Below the pieces are notes generated by a model, which searched no databases, was not told the origin of the DNA, and worked only from the letters and a program-made list of their open reading frames with translations. Both the position numbers and the translations under genes were made by a program. A stretch of DNA of 13,060 nucleotides from Parcubacteria group bacterium GW2011_GWA2_50_10b (GTDB taxonomy: Bacteria; Patescibacteriota; Minisyncoccia; Phycocordibacterales; Zambryskibacteraceae), in the NCBI GenBank assembly GCA_001004085.1, contig LCQJ01000015.1, forward strand, positions 1 to 13,060, written 5' to 3'. Positions 6,505 through 13,060 of this stretch are shown here, piece by piece. Within the stretch, counting starts at the first letter, position 1; each line of letters opens with the position of its first letter.

Positions 6505-6506
6505 AT

Positions 6507-7364
6507 ATGATTCGCGACCTTTCGAGAAACGAGCATCCCGCGCTCCTCAAAGAAATCCCGGACGCACCCAAGCGGCTCCGCTATGAAGGCACGCTCCCGA
6601 TAGAAGGCAACAAACTTTTGGCGGTCGTCGGTTCAAGGAAATATTCCGCCTACGGACGGGAGATGTGTGAGACTCTGATCGCAGGGCTCGCGGACTCTCC
6701 GATAACAATTGTCTCCGGTTTGGCGCTGGGCATCGATTCTATAGCCCACCGCGCCGCGCTTCGCCACGGCCTTCAGACTATTGCCATCCCGGGCTCCGGC
6801 CTAAACCGCTTAGTTATCCATCCGCATTCCCACGCCAACCTGGCTGATGAAATAGTTGCGAACGGTGGCGGCCTGCTCTCCGAATATGATGACACAATGC
6901 CCTCCGGCGCGTGGGCCTTTCCTCGCCGTAACAGAATTATGGCCGGAATGTGCCATGCCACTTTAGTAATAGAAGCGGAGAAGAAGTCTGGTACTTTGAT
7001 TACTTCCCGCCTGGCCACCGAATACAACCGCGAGGTTGGCTGCGTACCGGGACCGGCGACTTCGCCCACCTCCGACGGGCCCCATATGCTTATCCGTCTC
7101 GGCGCGGCCCTCATCCGCGACCATAATGACATTCTCGAACTGCTCGGTTTGAAGAGAAGAGATGAGAACCCCACTCTCCTGGATATCGAGGAATTAAGCG
7201 AAGAGGAGAAAATCTTCATTAACTTGCTCGAAAAGCCGCTCGCCAAAGACGACTTGATACAAAAAAGCAAACTCGACACCGGCTCCGCTTCCGCCATCCT
7301 TTCCTTGCTGGAAATCAAAGGGCTCATCACCGAAGAAATGGGTGAAGTCAGAAAGACTTTTTGA
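6507..7364 (+). CDS. dprA: DNA-processing protein DprA (Smf)
   Basis: Binds incoming single-stranded DNA and loads RecA during natural transformation. 285 residues, a compact version lacking the N-terminal SAM-like domain of longer DprA. Seen: Rossmann-like core with LLAVVGSRKYSAYG (about residues 37-50), IVSGLALGIDSIAHRAAL, IPGSGLNRL, FPRRNRIMAGM, KSGTLITSRLA and VPGPATSPTSDGPHMLIRLGA, followed by a C-terminal winged-helix segment (EEEKIFINLLEKPLAKDDLI ... LLEIKGLITEE). ATG at 6507 lacks an SD and is preceded by CATAAT at 8 nt. TGA is the stop, showing TGA is not recoded. topA follows after 48 bp on the same strand, a gene order common in bacteria. Identity is secure. Confidence 0.95.
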   Translation: MIRDLSRNEHPALLKEIPDAPKRLRYEGTLPIEGNKLLAVVGSRKYSAYGREMCETLIAGLADSPITIVSGLALGIDSIAHRAALRHGLQTIAIPGSGLNRLVIHPHSHANLADEIVANGGGLLSEYDDTMPSGAWAFPRRNRIMAGMCHATLVIEAEKKSGTLITSRLATEYNREVGCVPGPATSPTSDGPHMLIRLGAALIRDHNDILELLGLKRRDENPTLLDIEELSEEEKIFINLLEKPLAKDDLIQKSKLDTGSASAILSLLEIKGLITEEMGEVRKTF

Positions 7365-7412
7365 AAACGCCGGTTTGCAAATAAAAATCATCCGTAGTAT
7401 TAATTGAGACCA

Positions 7413-9635
7413 ATGCGCCTATTGATTGTAGAGTCGCCGTCGAAAGCAAAGACTATCGAGAAATATCTCGGCAAAGATTACCGGGTGGTTGCTTCCGTGG
7501 GTCACGTGCGCGATTTGCCCAAATCAAACCGGGCCGCTATCGACGTGCCCGGCGGCTTCATCCCCCACTACGAAATATCGAAAGGCAAAGAAAAAGTGAT
7601 TGCCGAAATAAAATCATTGGCCAAGAAGGCCGATGAAGTGCTTCTGGCGACCGACCCCGACCGCGAGGGTGAAGCCATCGCCTGGCACGTCGAGGAAGCG
7701 GCCGGACTGAAGGGCGCCAAGCGCATAGTCTTTCATGAAATCACCAAAGAAGCGGTCGAGGAAGCACTCGAACATCCCCGCGCCATCGACGGGCATCTGC
7801 GCGAAGCGCAGGAAGCGCGCCGCGTGCTCGACCGCCTGGTCGGCTACGACCTCTCCGGCCTCATCTGGAAGAAAGTGCGTTACGGCCTCTCGGCCGGACG
7901 GGTGCAATCGCCGGCACTGCGTATCATCATGGAGCGCGAGCGGGAAATCCGCGCCTTCAACCCCGTCACTTTCTGGAAGATTATTGCCTCACTAAGGTCG
8001 GACCTTAAAAATCCCCAAGGTCCGACCTTGGATTTCGAGTGCTCGGTCGAGCCGACAGATAAAAAGGAGGTCGACAAAATCCTCAAACTCGCCAAGAACG
8101 GCGCGTGGCAAATAACCGACGTCAAGGAAACCAAGGTGGCCCGAACGCCGAGAGCGCCTCTGATTACCTCGACCCTCCAGCAGGCGGCCAGTTCCCGCCT
8201 GGGTCTGGCGCCGTCGCGCACCATGAGTCTGGCGCAAAGACTTTACGAAGCCGGCCATATCACTTACATGCGCACCGATTCAACCAACCTTGGCGTCGGG
8301 GCAAGAAAGGAAATCGAATCGCTCATCAAGAGCAAATACGGCGCGGACTATTTCGAATCGCGCGTCTTTGCCAAAAAATCCAAGAACGCCCAAGAAGCGC
8401 ACGAGGCTATCCGCCCGACTCACATGGGTGTCGAGAGAGCCGGGGCCAATGAGGCGGAGCAGAAACTTTACCGCCTCATCTGGCAACGGACCATCGCGAG
8501 CCAAATGAAGCCGGCCGAGGTCATGCGCACCAAAGTGGTCGCCAATATTATGAATACCAAGGGTTCCCCTTGGCGAAATGACCAAGGGGAACCCTTGGTA
8601 AACTTGCCGGACTTCTGGCTCAACGGTTCTCGCATCTTATTTGACGGCTGGCTCAAGGCCGACCCCGTCTCAGCCAAGGAAGATGTCGTTTTGCCGAAAT
8701 GTGAAGTAGGCGACCCTTTGAAATTGCTCGATATCGACGCCATGGAAAAGCAGACCGAACCGCCAGCCCGTTATTCGGAGGCCGGACTGATTAAAGAGCT
8801 CGAGAAACGCGGCATCGGCAGGCCGTCGACTTACGCTTCCATCATCAAAACCCTCGATGACCGCGGCTATGTCATGAATATCAACAAGGCGCTTCATCCA
8901 ACCGACACCGGCGAGGTGGTAAGCTCTTTTCTAGAGGAACATTTCGCCACTTACATTAGCGACTCATTCACAGCCGAAATGGAAAACGAGCTGGACGACA
9001 TCGCAAACGGTGAACGCACTTATAAAAAGACTTTGGCCGATTTCTATACGCCTTTCACCAAAGCGGTCAAATCGAAAGAGAAAGTGGAAAAAATTACCAA
9101 TCTGGGCAAGGCTCCGAACGGCGAGAAGTGCCCGGTCTGCGGCTCCGGTATGATTGTCAAACTCGGCAAGGGCGGCAAATTCCTCTCCTGCGAACGCTTC
9201 CCCGACTGCCAGGGCGCCCGGACCATCGACGGCAAAGAACTGGAAGGGCCGAAAGACACGGGTGAACTCTGCCCGAAGTGCGGCAAGGGCAACCTGGTGA
9301 CGCGCGAAGGCAAGTTCGGGATGTTTACCGCCTGCTCCCGCTTCCCCAAATGCAAATTCGTCAAGAAAGACGAGGAGCAGGAGAAAGCCAATTCCACCGG
9401 TATCCAGTGCCCCGTCTGCCAAACCGGCTTTATGTCCGAACGCCGCGGCCGCTTCGGCGTTTTCTACAGCTGCTCAAACTATCCGGATTGCAAATACGCC
9501 ATCAAGGCCAAACCGACCGGCAACCTTTGCAAAATCTGTAATTCCCTTATGATGGAAGGCACCAAAACCATTCCCGAGCGATGCTCCGATAAAACATGCC
9601 TGAATCACCATCCGCACAAGATAAAAAAGGAGTAA
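7413..9635 (+). CDS. topA: DNA topoisomerase I (type IA)
   Basis: Relaxes negative supercoils by transient single-strand cleavage. 740 residues. Toprim domain LLIVESPSKAKTIEKYL with catalytic Glu7 and DPDREGEAIAWH (residues 81-92, Mg-binding acidic triad), QSPALRIIMERE, and active-site Tyr285 in GHITYMRTDSTN; then QEAHEAIRPTH and the hinge GLIKELEKRGIGRPSTYASI. The C terminus (from Cys573) carries four zinc ribbons: CPVC...C...C, CPKC...C...C, CPVC...C...C and CKIC...C...C. ATG at 7413 fits the family start; a TTG at 7404 in frame is not needed. Two palindromic inserts lie in frame (7994-8029, residues about 194-206; 8555-8600, residues about 381-396), both where E. coli TopA has variable loops. 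It overlaps the start of the RelA-type gene by 40 bp. Confidence 0.96.
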   Translation: MRLLIVESPSKAKTIEKYLGKDYRVVASVGHVRDLPKSNRAAIDVPGGFIPHYEISKGKEKVIAEIKSLAKKADEVLLATDPDREGEAIAWHVEEAAGLKGAKRIVFHEITKEAVEEALEHPRAIDGHLREAQEARRVLDRLVGYDLSGLIWKKVRYGLSAGRVQSPALRIIMEREREIRAFNPVTFWKIIASLRSDLKNPQGPTLDFECSVEPTDKKEVDKILKLAKNGAWQITDVKETKVARTPRAPLITSTLQQAASSRLGLAPSRTMSLAQRLYEAGHITYMRTDSTNLGVGARKEIESLIKSKYGADYFESRVFAKKSKNAQEAHEAIRPTHMGVERAGANEAEQKLYRLIWQRTIASQMKPAEVMRTKVVANIMNTKGSPWRNDQGEPLVNLPDFWLNGSRILFDGWLKADPVSAKEDVVLPKCEVGDPLKLLDIDAMEKQTEPPARYSEAGLIKELEKRGIGRPSTYASIIKTLDDRGYVMNINKALHPTDTGEVVSSFLEEHFATYISDSFTAEMENELDDIANGERTYKKTLADFYTPFTKAVKSKEKVEKITNLGKAPNGEKCPVCGSGMIVKLGKGGKFLSCERFPDCQGARTIDGKELEGPKDTGELCPKCGKGNLVTREGKFGMFTACSRFPKCKFVKKDEEQEKANSTGIQCPVCQTGFMSERRGRFGVFYSCSNYPDCKYAIKAKPTGNLCKICNSLMMEGTKTIPERCSDKTCLNHHPHKIKKE
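7994..8029. repeat. Nested palindrome in topA, copy 1
   Basis: Arms AAGGTCGGACCTT (7994-8006) and AAGGTCCGACCTT (8017-8029), exact reverse complements, loop AAAAATCCCC. 36 bp, 12 codons. Each arm is palindromic by itself. It differs from the dusB copy only at the central base of each arm and in the loop. Encodes roughly RSDLKNPQGPTL after FWKIIASL. Confidence 0.85.
8555..8600. repeat. Nested palindrome in topA, copy 2 (different sequence)
   Basis: 19-bp perfect arms: TACCAAGGGTTCCCCTTGG (8555-8573) and its reverse complement (8582-8600), loop CGAAATGA. Each arm again contains an inner palindrome CCAAGGG-TTC-CCCTTGG. In frame it encodes TKGSPWRNDQGEPLV, a segment absent from the equivalent loop of E. 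coli TopA. Confidence 0.85.
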
Positions 9636-11006
9636 CGTCACTCTCCGACATTACGCGGGCCATGAAGAACGCGTCCTCGCGCGACCAGGAACTCGTCAAA
9701 AAAGCCTATCTCTTCGCCGAAAGTGCTCACGCCAAACACTTCCGCAATTCCGGCGAACCTTATATTGTCCATCCCTCCGAAACAGCCAAGATTCTGGCGG
9801 AGTTGGGCGGCGGCAGCGCCACCATAGCAGCCGGCCTCCTTCATGACACGATAGAAGACGTGGGTGTAAAAAAAGAGGAGTTGGTCAAAGAGTTCGGCGA
9901 AGAAATTAATTTTCTGGTCGAAGGTGTGACTAAACTTGGCCGACTCAAGTATAAAGGTGCCCCCCGCCACAACGAAAGTCTGCGCAAACTCTTTGTCGCC
10001 ATGTCAGAGGATATCCGCGTGCTTCTCATCAAGCTCGCCGACCGCCTGCATAATATGAGAACACTCGCGTACGTGCCGAAAGAGAAACAAAAAAGAATCG
10101 CCTCCGAAACGCTCGAAATCTACGCTCCGATTGCTTATAGGTTGGGCATCAAGAAATTGAGCCGTGAACTCGAGGACCTCTCTTTCCCCTACGTCTATCC
10201 GAAGGAACATGAGGAAATGAAAAAGTTGCTCAGGGAACGCCACCTCGACCGGGCCGAGAGTCTGGAAAAATTCTCCCGTTCGGTCAAGAACCATGCGCAT
10301 CCTGGTCGGCTCAGTCTCGGACTGCTACAAGGTCTTGGGCATCATCCATGAGCACTGGAGGCCCTTGCCGAAGCGCATCAAAGACTATATCGCCTTTCCG
10401 AAGCCGAACGGCTATCAGGCGCTCCACACCACAGTCTTTATCGGCGACGGCAATATCGTGGAAGTCCAGATTAAGACCGAGGAAATGCACAGGCATTCCG
10501 AATACGGCATCGCCTCTCATCTTTCGTACAAACAGGGAGGCAAAGGCAGAGACGTGCTCGCCTGGATACACGCCCTGCTACCCAAAAGGTCCGCGTCCCA
10601 AGAAACAAAAGAAGAGCCTCCTAAAGACACACCGAGATGGATTACAGAACTCGCGGACTACGAAGAACCTTCCAAAAACTACAAACTTTTCCGGGAAAGA
10701 CTGACCAGCGACTTTTTCAATCATCGCATTTTCGTCTTTTCGCCCAATGGCGATGTGGTAGACCTGCCGCTCGACTCCACGCCCATAGATTTCGCTTACT
10801 CGATACACTCCGACATCGGCAACAAGATGACCGGAGCCAAGGTCAACGGTAAACTGGTCTCCCTCGACACGCCGCTCAAAAACGGGGATATCGTCTTCAT
10901 CACCACCAGCGAGAACGCCAAGCCGAACCAGAAGTGGATTGAGATGGCCAAGACTTCAACAGCCAAGCGTCATATCAAAAACCGTTTGGAAAAACTGGGC
11001 AAATAG
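9596..11006 (+). pseudogene. relA: RelA/SpoT-type (p)ppGpp synthetase/hydrolase, disrupted by an internal deletion and frame change
   Basis: Stringent-response enzyme of the long RSH family, without ZFD and ACT regions. Frame 1 (9596-10351): HD hydrolase domain with YIVHPSETA, LLHDTIEDV (His83-Asp84) and KLADRLHNMRTL intact. Frame 2 (ATG 10293 to TAG 11006, 237 codons): synthetase C-terminal half KRIKDYIAFPKPNGYQALHTTV and VEVQIKTEEMHRHSEYGIASH with the catalytic Glu, then a TGS domain (RIFVFSPNGDVVDLP ... KVNGKLVSLDTPLKNGDIVFIT). Between SRSVKN and MRILVGSVSD about 40 codons are missing, with length remainder 2 modulo 3; family alignment says this removes the GRPKHIYSI..K motif and catalytic Asp. 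Product may be a hydrolase-only fragment, or the loss is an assembly error. ATG 9596 overlaps topA by 40 bp without an SD; ATG 9662 is an alternative start. Confidence 0.8.
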
Positions 11007-12002
11007 TTAAATACTGAAATTGGCGACGGAGTAGAGGGAGTCATCGTCTTCGCCCTTTGAAGGCTCGTCTTCGGCCAGAATCTTTTCCTCATCGGTGAGC
11101 GGCGCGGCGCTTTCCGCCACCGCTTCGGTACCTGCCGCGTAGGCAACTTGCTGTCCTTCACGGTCGATGCGCTCCAGAAGCGCACGCAGGTCGTCTTTAT
11201 TGAAAAAGTCTATCGTCACCCGGCCCCCTTCTTCCCCGCCCGAATGACCATTCGGGCGGGCGGGCTTCTTCTCGATGCGGACGCGGGTGCCGAGTTTTTC
11301 CTTGAACTGGTCTTCGATGTCGATGAGTTCCTGGTCGATCAGTTTTCTGGCACGCTCGACGGCGATGTGCCGGGCGATGCTTTCGGCCTCGCGGACGTTC
11401 AATTTCTTAAACATGATTTCCTTGAAAAGCGTTTCCTGCTCCCGCGGGCGGTCGATGAGCATCATGAGCGGGCGGGTGTGGCCTTCGGTGATTTTGTTCT
11501 CGGAAAGAGCGTTGACGATGTATTCCGGAAGTGAAAGAATGCGCAGGGTGTTGGACACATACTCGCGACTCTTACCCACTTTCTTCCCTATCTCGTGGTG
11601 CTTAAAATTGAATTCCTTGACCAGGCGCTCGAAGGCGCGGGCGCGGTCAACCGGGCTCAAATCTTCGCGCTGGATGTTCTCGATGATAGCAAGCTCGAGC
11701 TTCATGAGGTCGGTTTCTTCGCCGGTGCGGATAAGAACCGGCACTTGGACGAGCCCTGCAAGCTTCGCTGCCCGGAGACGCCTCTCACCCGCTACCAGTT
11801 CGTATTCCACGCCGATGCCGCCATCTCCCTTCTCAAGCTCTTTTCTGGTTACTACCAAGGCTTGTAGCACGCCGTATTGGCGGATGGAATCGGAGAGGCT
11901 CTTGAGCTGGGCTTCGTCGAAATCGCGGCGCGGCTGGAAAGGATTCGGCTTGATTTTGTCGACCTCTATCCAGAAAATGGAGTCGTTATAGAATTGAGAC
12001 AT
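11007..12002 (-). CDS. parB: Chromosome-partitioning protein ParB
   Basis: CTP-dependent DNA-sliding clamp that binds parS near the origin and works with ParA. 331 residues. N-terminal domain: VDKIKPNPFQPRRDFDE, GVLQALVV, ELVAGERRLRAAKLAGL (CTP-binding GERR motif) and ENIQREDLSPVDRARAF; helix-turn-helix HHEIGKKVGKSREYVSNTLRIL; C-terminal dimerisation region LGTRVRIEKK ... GRVTIDFFNKDDLRALLERI, whose hairpin turn contains a palindromic insert (residues about 248-256). A further acidic tail (DEEKILAEDEPSKGEDDDS) ends in LYSVANFSI. The ATG at 12002 has no SD and a TAGAAT box 6 nt upstream. Stop TAA abuts the RelA-gene stop with no spacer. No parA is seen beside it. Confidence 0.94.
   Translation of the reverse strand: MSQFYNDSIFWIEVDKIKPNPFQPRRDFDEAQLKSLSDSIRQYGVLQALVVTRKELEKGDGGIGVEYELVAGERRLRAAKLAGLVQVPVLIRTGEETDLMKLELAIIENIQREDLSPVDRARAFERLVKEFNFKHHEIGKKVGKSREYVSNTLRILSLPEYIVNALSENKITEGHTRPLMMLIDRPREQETLFKEIMFKKLNVREAESIARHIAVERARKLIDQELIDIEDQFKEKLGTRVRIEKKPARPNGHSGGEEGGRVTIDFFNKDDLRALLERIDREGQQVAYAAGTEAVAESAAPLTDEEKILAEDEPSKGEDDDSLYSVANFSI
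11235..11260. repeat. Palindrome inserted in frame in parB
   Basis: 12-bp perfect arms CCCGCCCGAATG / CATTCGGGCGGG with a 2-nt AC centre. GC-rich, in contrast with flanking sequence. On the minus strand it encodes the PARPNGHSGG stretch at the turn of the C-terminal beta hairpin. Confidence 0.75.
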
Positions 12003-12008
12003 AACATT

Positions 12009-12014
12009 ATTCTA
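12009..12014 (-). promoter_or_regulatory. -10 element of parB, probably leaderless
   Basis: TAGAAT on the minus strand ends 6 nt before the parB ATG, placing the transcription start at the start codon. The only -35 candidate is TTGGTG at 19 bp, weak. Confidence 0.4.
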
Positions 12015-12048
12015 ACACACGACCGACGGCCAACACCAAATAATAATG

Positions 12049-12130
12049 TGCCGGGAGAGAGAATCGAACTCTCATGGATTGCTCCGCACGATTTTGAATC
12101 GTGTGCGTCTACCAATTCCGCCATCCCGGC
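12049..12130 (-). tRNA. tRNA-Leu (anticodon CAA)
   Basis: 82-nt class II tRNA. Acceptor stem GCCGGGA / TCCCGGC is perfect with discriminator A. D-arm GCGGAATTGGTAGACGC; anticodon stem CACGA / TCGTG around loop TTCAAAA gives anticodon CAA, reading UUG; long variable arm with GGA/TCC stem; T-arm GAGAG-TTCGATT-CTCTC. The 3' CCA is not encoded (ACAT follows), so a CCA-adding enzyme is needed. It lies between parB and the ATPase gene. Confidence 0.97.
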
Positions 12131-12149
12131 GCAGGATAACGTCAAACTT

Positions 12150-12155
12150 ACTATA
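12150..12155 (-). promoter_or_regulatory. Possible -10 of tRNA-Leu
   Basis: TATAGT on the minus strand, 19 nt upstream of the tRNA 5' end, leaving a leader of about 12 nt to be removed by RNase P. No good -35 is seen. Confidence 0.3.
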
Positions 12156-12183
12156 AAATCGGGTCCAAAACAAACCGTTTATG

Positions 12184-12189
12184 TATAAT
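12184..12189 (+). promoter_or_regulatory. Consensus -10 (TATAAT) of the P-type ATPase gene, probably leaderless
   Basis: Perfect TATAAT ends 7 nt before the ATG at 12197, so the mRNA would start at the A of the start codon. No SD is available in that space. No clear -35 at 16-18 bp. Confidence 0.55.
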
Positions 12190-12196
12190 GTAGCAA

Positions 12197-13060
12197 ATGG
12201 AACCTAAGTGGCACACCAGACCGGTTTCCGAGGTTTTAAAGATGTTGGAGTCAAACGAGAACGGCCTTTCGGGCGCCGAAGCCGCGCGCAGGCTTGAGGA
12301 AAACGGCTTGAACAAATTGCCCGAAGCAAAGACAGAGAGTGTCCTGGCGATATTTCTGCGCCAGTTCAAAAGCCCGCTTATCTATATTCTTCTTTTCGCG
12401 GCACTCGCGGTATGGGTCATAGGGGAAACAATCGACGGCGTGATAATCCTGGCGGTTCTCCTCTTCAACGCCGCGATAGGCTCGGTGCAGGAAGGGCGCG
12501 CCAGAAATACCCTGCTTGCCTTAAAGAAATTTATAGAAACAAAAGCGGCGGTAATCCGCGACGGCTCTGAGATTGTCATTCCTGACACCGGGGTTGTCGT
12601 GGGAGATATTATCGCGCTCCAGGAAGGAGACAAGATTCCGGCGGATGCCCGTATTATGGAAGCAAGAAACCTGAAACTCGATGAAGCGGCCCTGACCGGA
12701 GAATCGGAGGCGGTGCACAAAACAAGCGAAACAATCGATAATCCGAATCTGCCGACCATGGAGGAGAAGAATATGGCCTTCCGCGGCACCAACATCGTCT
12801 CGGGCCGCGGCCGGGCAATAGTGGTGAGGGTAGGCACGGAGACGGTCGTCGGCAAGATTGCCAAAGAAATTGCCTCCATCGAAACCGAGATACCGCTCAA
12901 GGCAAACATCAGGTATCTTTCACGGCTCATCATCGCCGTCACGGCAGTGGCCAGCGCCATCATATTCGCCCTGGGCATACAATCGGGTCAGACGGCCATT
13001 AAGATGCTGACCACGGTTATATCCATCTGCGTCTCGGTAATACCGGAAGGATTGCCGGTG
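12197..13060 (+). CDS. P-type cation-transporting ATPase (P2 type), 3' end cut by window edge
   Basis: ATP-driven cation pump of the plasma membrane, probably Ca2+ or a related P2A/P2B subgroup; the ion cannot be fixed from this part. 288 codons visible. Seen: N-terminal cation-ATPase domain WHTRPVSEVLKMLE ... GLSGAEAARRLEENGLN, paired membrane helices M1-M2 (SPLIYILLFAALAVWVIG, DGVIILAVLLFNAAIG), actuator domain with GDKIPADARI and phosphatase loop TGES at residues 167-170, M3 (LIIAVTAVASAIIFALG) and M4 with IPEGLPV at the window end. The PEGLP motif is typical of Ca2+/Na+,K+-type pumps rather than heavy-metal (CPC) or P3A proton pumps. The phosphorylation motif DKTGT lies beyond the edge. 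ATG at 12197 chosen for the TATAAT 7 nt upstream and the domain starting right after. Confidence 0.93.
   Translation, partial: MEPKWHTRPVSEVLKMLESNENGLSGAEAARRLEENGLNKLPEAKTESVLAIFLRQFKSPLIYILLFAALAVWVIGETIDGVIILAVLLFNAAIGSVQEGRARNTLLALKKFIETKAAVIRDGSEIVIPDTGVVVGDIIALQEGDKIPADARIMEARNLKLDEAALTGESEAVHKTSETIDNPNLPTMEEKNMAFRGTNIVSGRGRAIVVRVGTETVVGKIAKEIASIETEIPLKANIRYLSRLIIAVTAVASAIIFALGIQSGQTAIKMLTTVISICVSVIPEGLPV

Noticed and set aside
7341..7364. TGA recoding (Absconditabacteria/Gracilibacteria code)
   Set aside because: dprA ends naturally at TGA and no conserved gene here contains an in-frame TGA.
7404..7412. TTG start for topA
   Set aside because: Adds three residues before the conserved MRLLIVESPSKAKTI start, with no SD to support it.
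9627..9635. AAGGAG as ribosome binding site deciding the RelA-gene start
   Set aside because: No ATG, GTG or TTG lies 5-12 nt downstream in that frame; the motif simply encodes the topA C terminus.

Overview
The window looks like a chromosomal segment of a Candidate Phyla Radiation (Patescibacteria, probably Parcubacteria-like) bacterium. The pointers are compact core proteins (DnaX, DprA, a RelA-type protein ending after its TGS domain), a lipoprotein built from the Cys/Thr-rich Ig-like repeats often seen in Parcubacteria, start codons mostly lacking a Shine-Dalgarno sequence, and a tRNA without an encoded CCA. TGA acts as a stop (dprA), so no Absconditabacteria-type recoding is evident. The lineage is inferred from protein character, not from a search.

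Layout. Minus strand, read right to left from 6490 to 1: serS, a 367-bp intergenic block with a strong promoter, a probable ~136-nt structured RNA and an intrinsic terminator, then an ftsQ-like division gene, dusB, an Ig/BACON-domain lipoprotein gene with a frameshift, and dnaX (cut by the left edge). Plus strand: dprA, topA and a damaged RelA/SpoT gene, packed tightly. parB lies on the minus strand tail to tail with the RelA gene (no spacer), preceded by tRNA-Leu(CAA) on the minus strand. A P2-type cation ATPase gene (plus strand, cut by the right edge) closes the window.

The genes are mostly information processing (DNA polymerase clamp loader, topoisomerase I, DprA, ParB, SerRS, tRNA-dihydrouridine synthase, tRNA-Leu), plus division (FtsQ), the stringent response and ion transport. 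There is no metabolic operon and no obvious phage or IS element.

Three things stand out. (1) The serS-ftsQ intergenic region has a near-consensus promoter next to a 36-bp dyad and ends in a perfect terminator; it encodes either a small RNA or an attenuated leader for ftsQ-dusB. (2) Small palindromic or repeat units sit in frame inside at least four conserved genes (dusB, topA twice, parB, serS), each at a loop position, with a related unit between genes, resembling a family of protein-coding palindromic elements. (3) The RelA/SpoT gene has lost about 40 codons with a frame change exactly at the ATP/Mg-binding part of the synthetase domain, while its hydrolase and TGS domains are intact. Several genes also appear to be leaderless, with a -10 hexamer 6-8 nt before the ATG.
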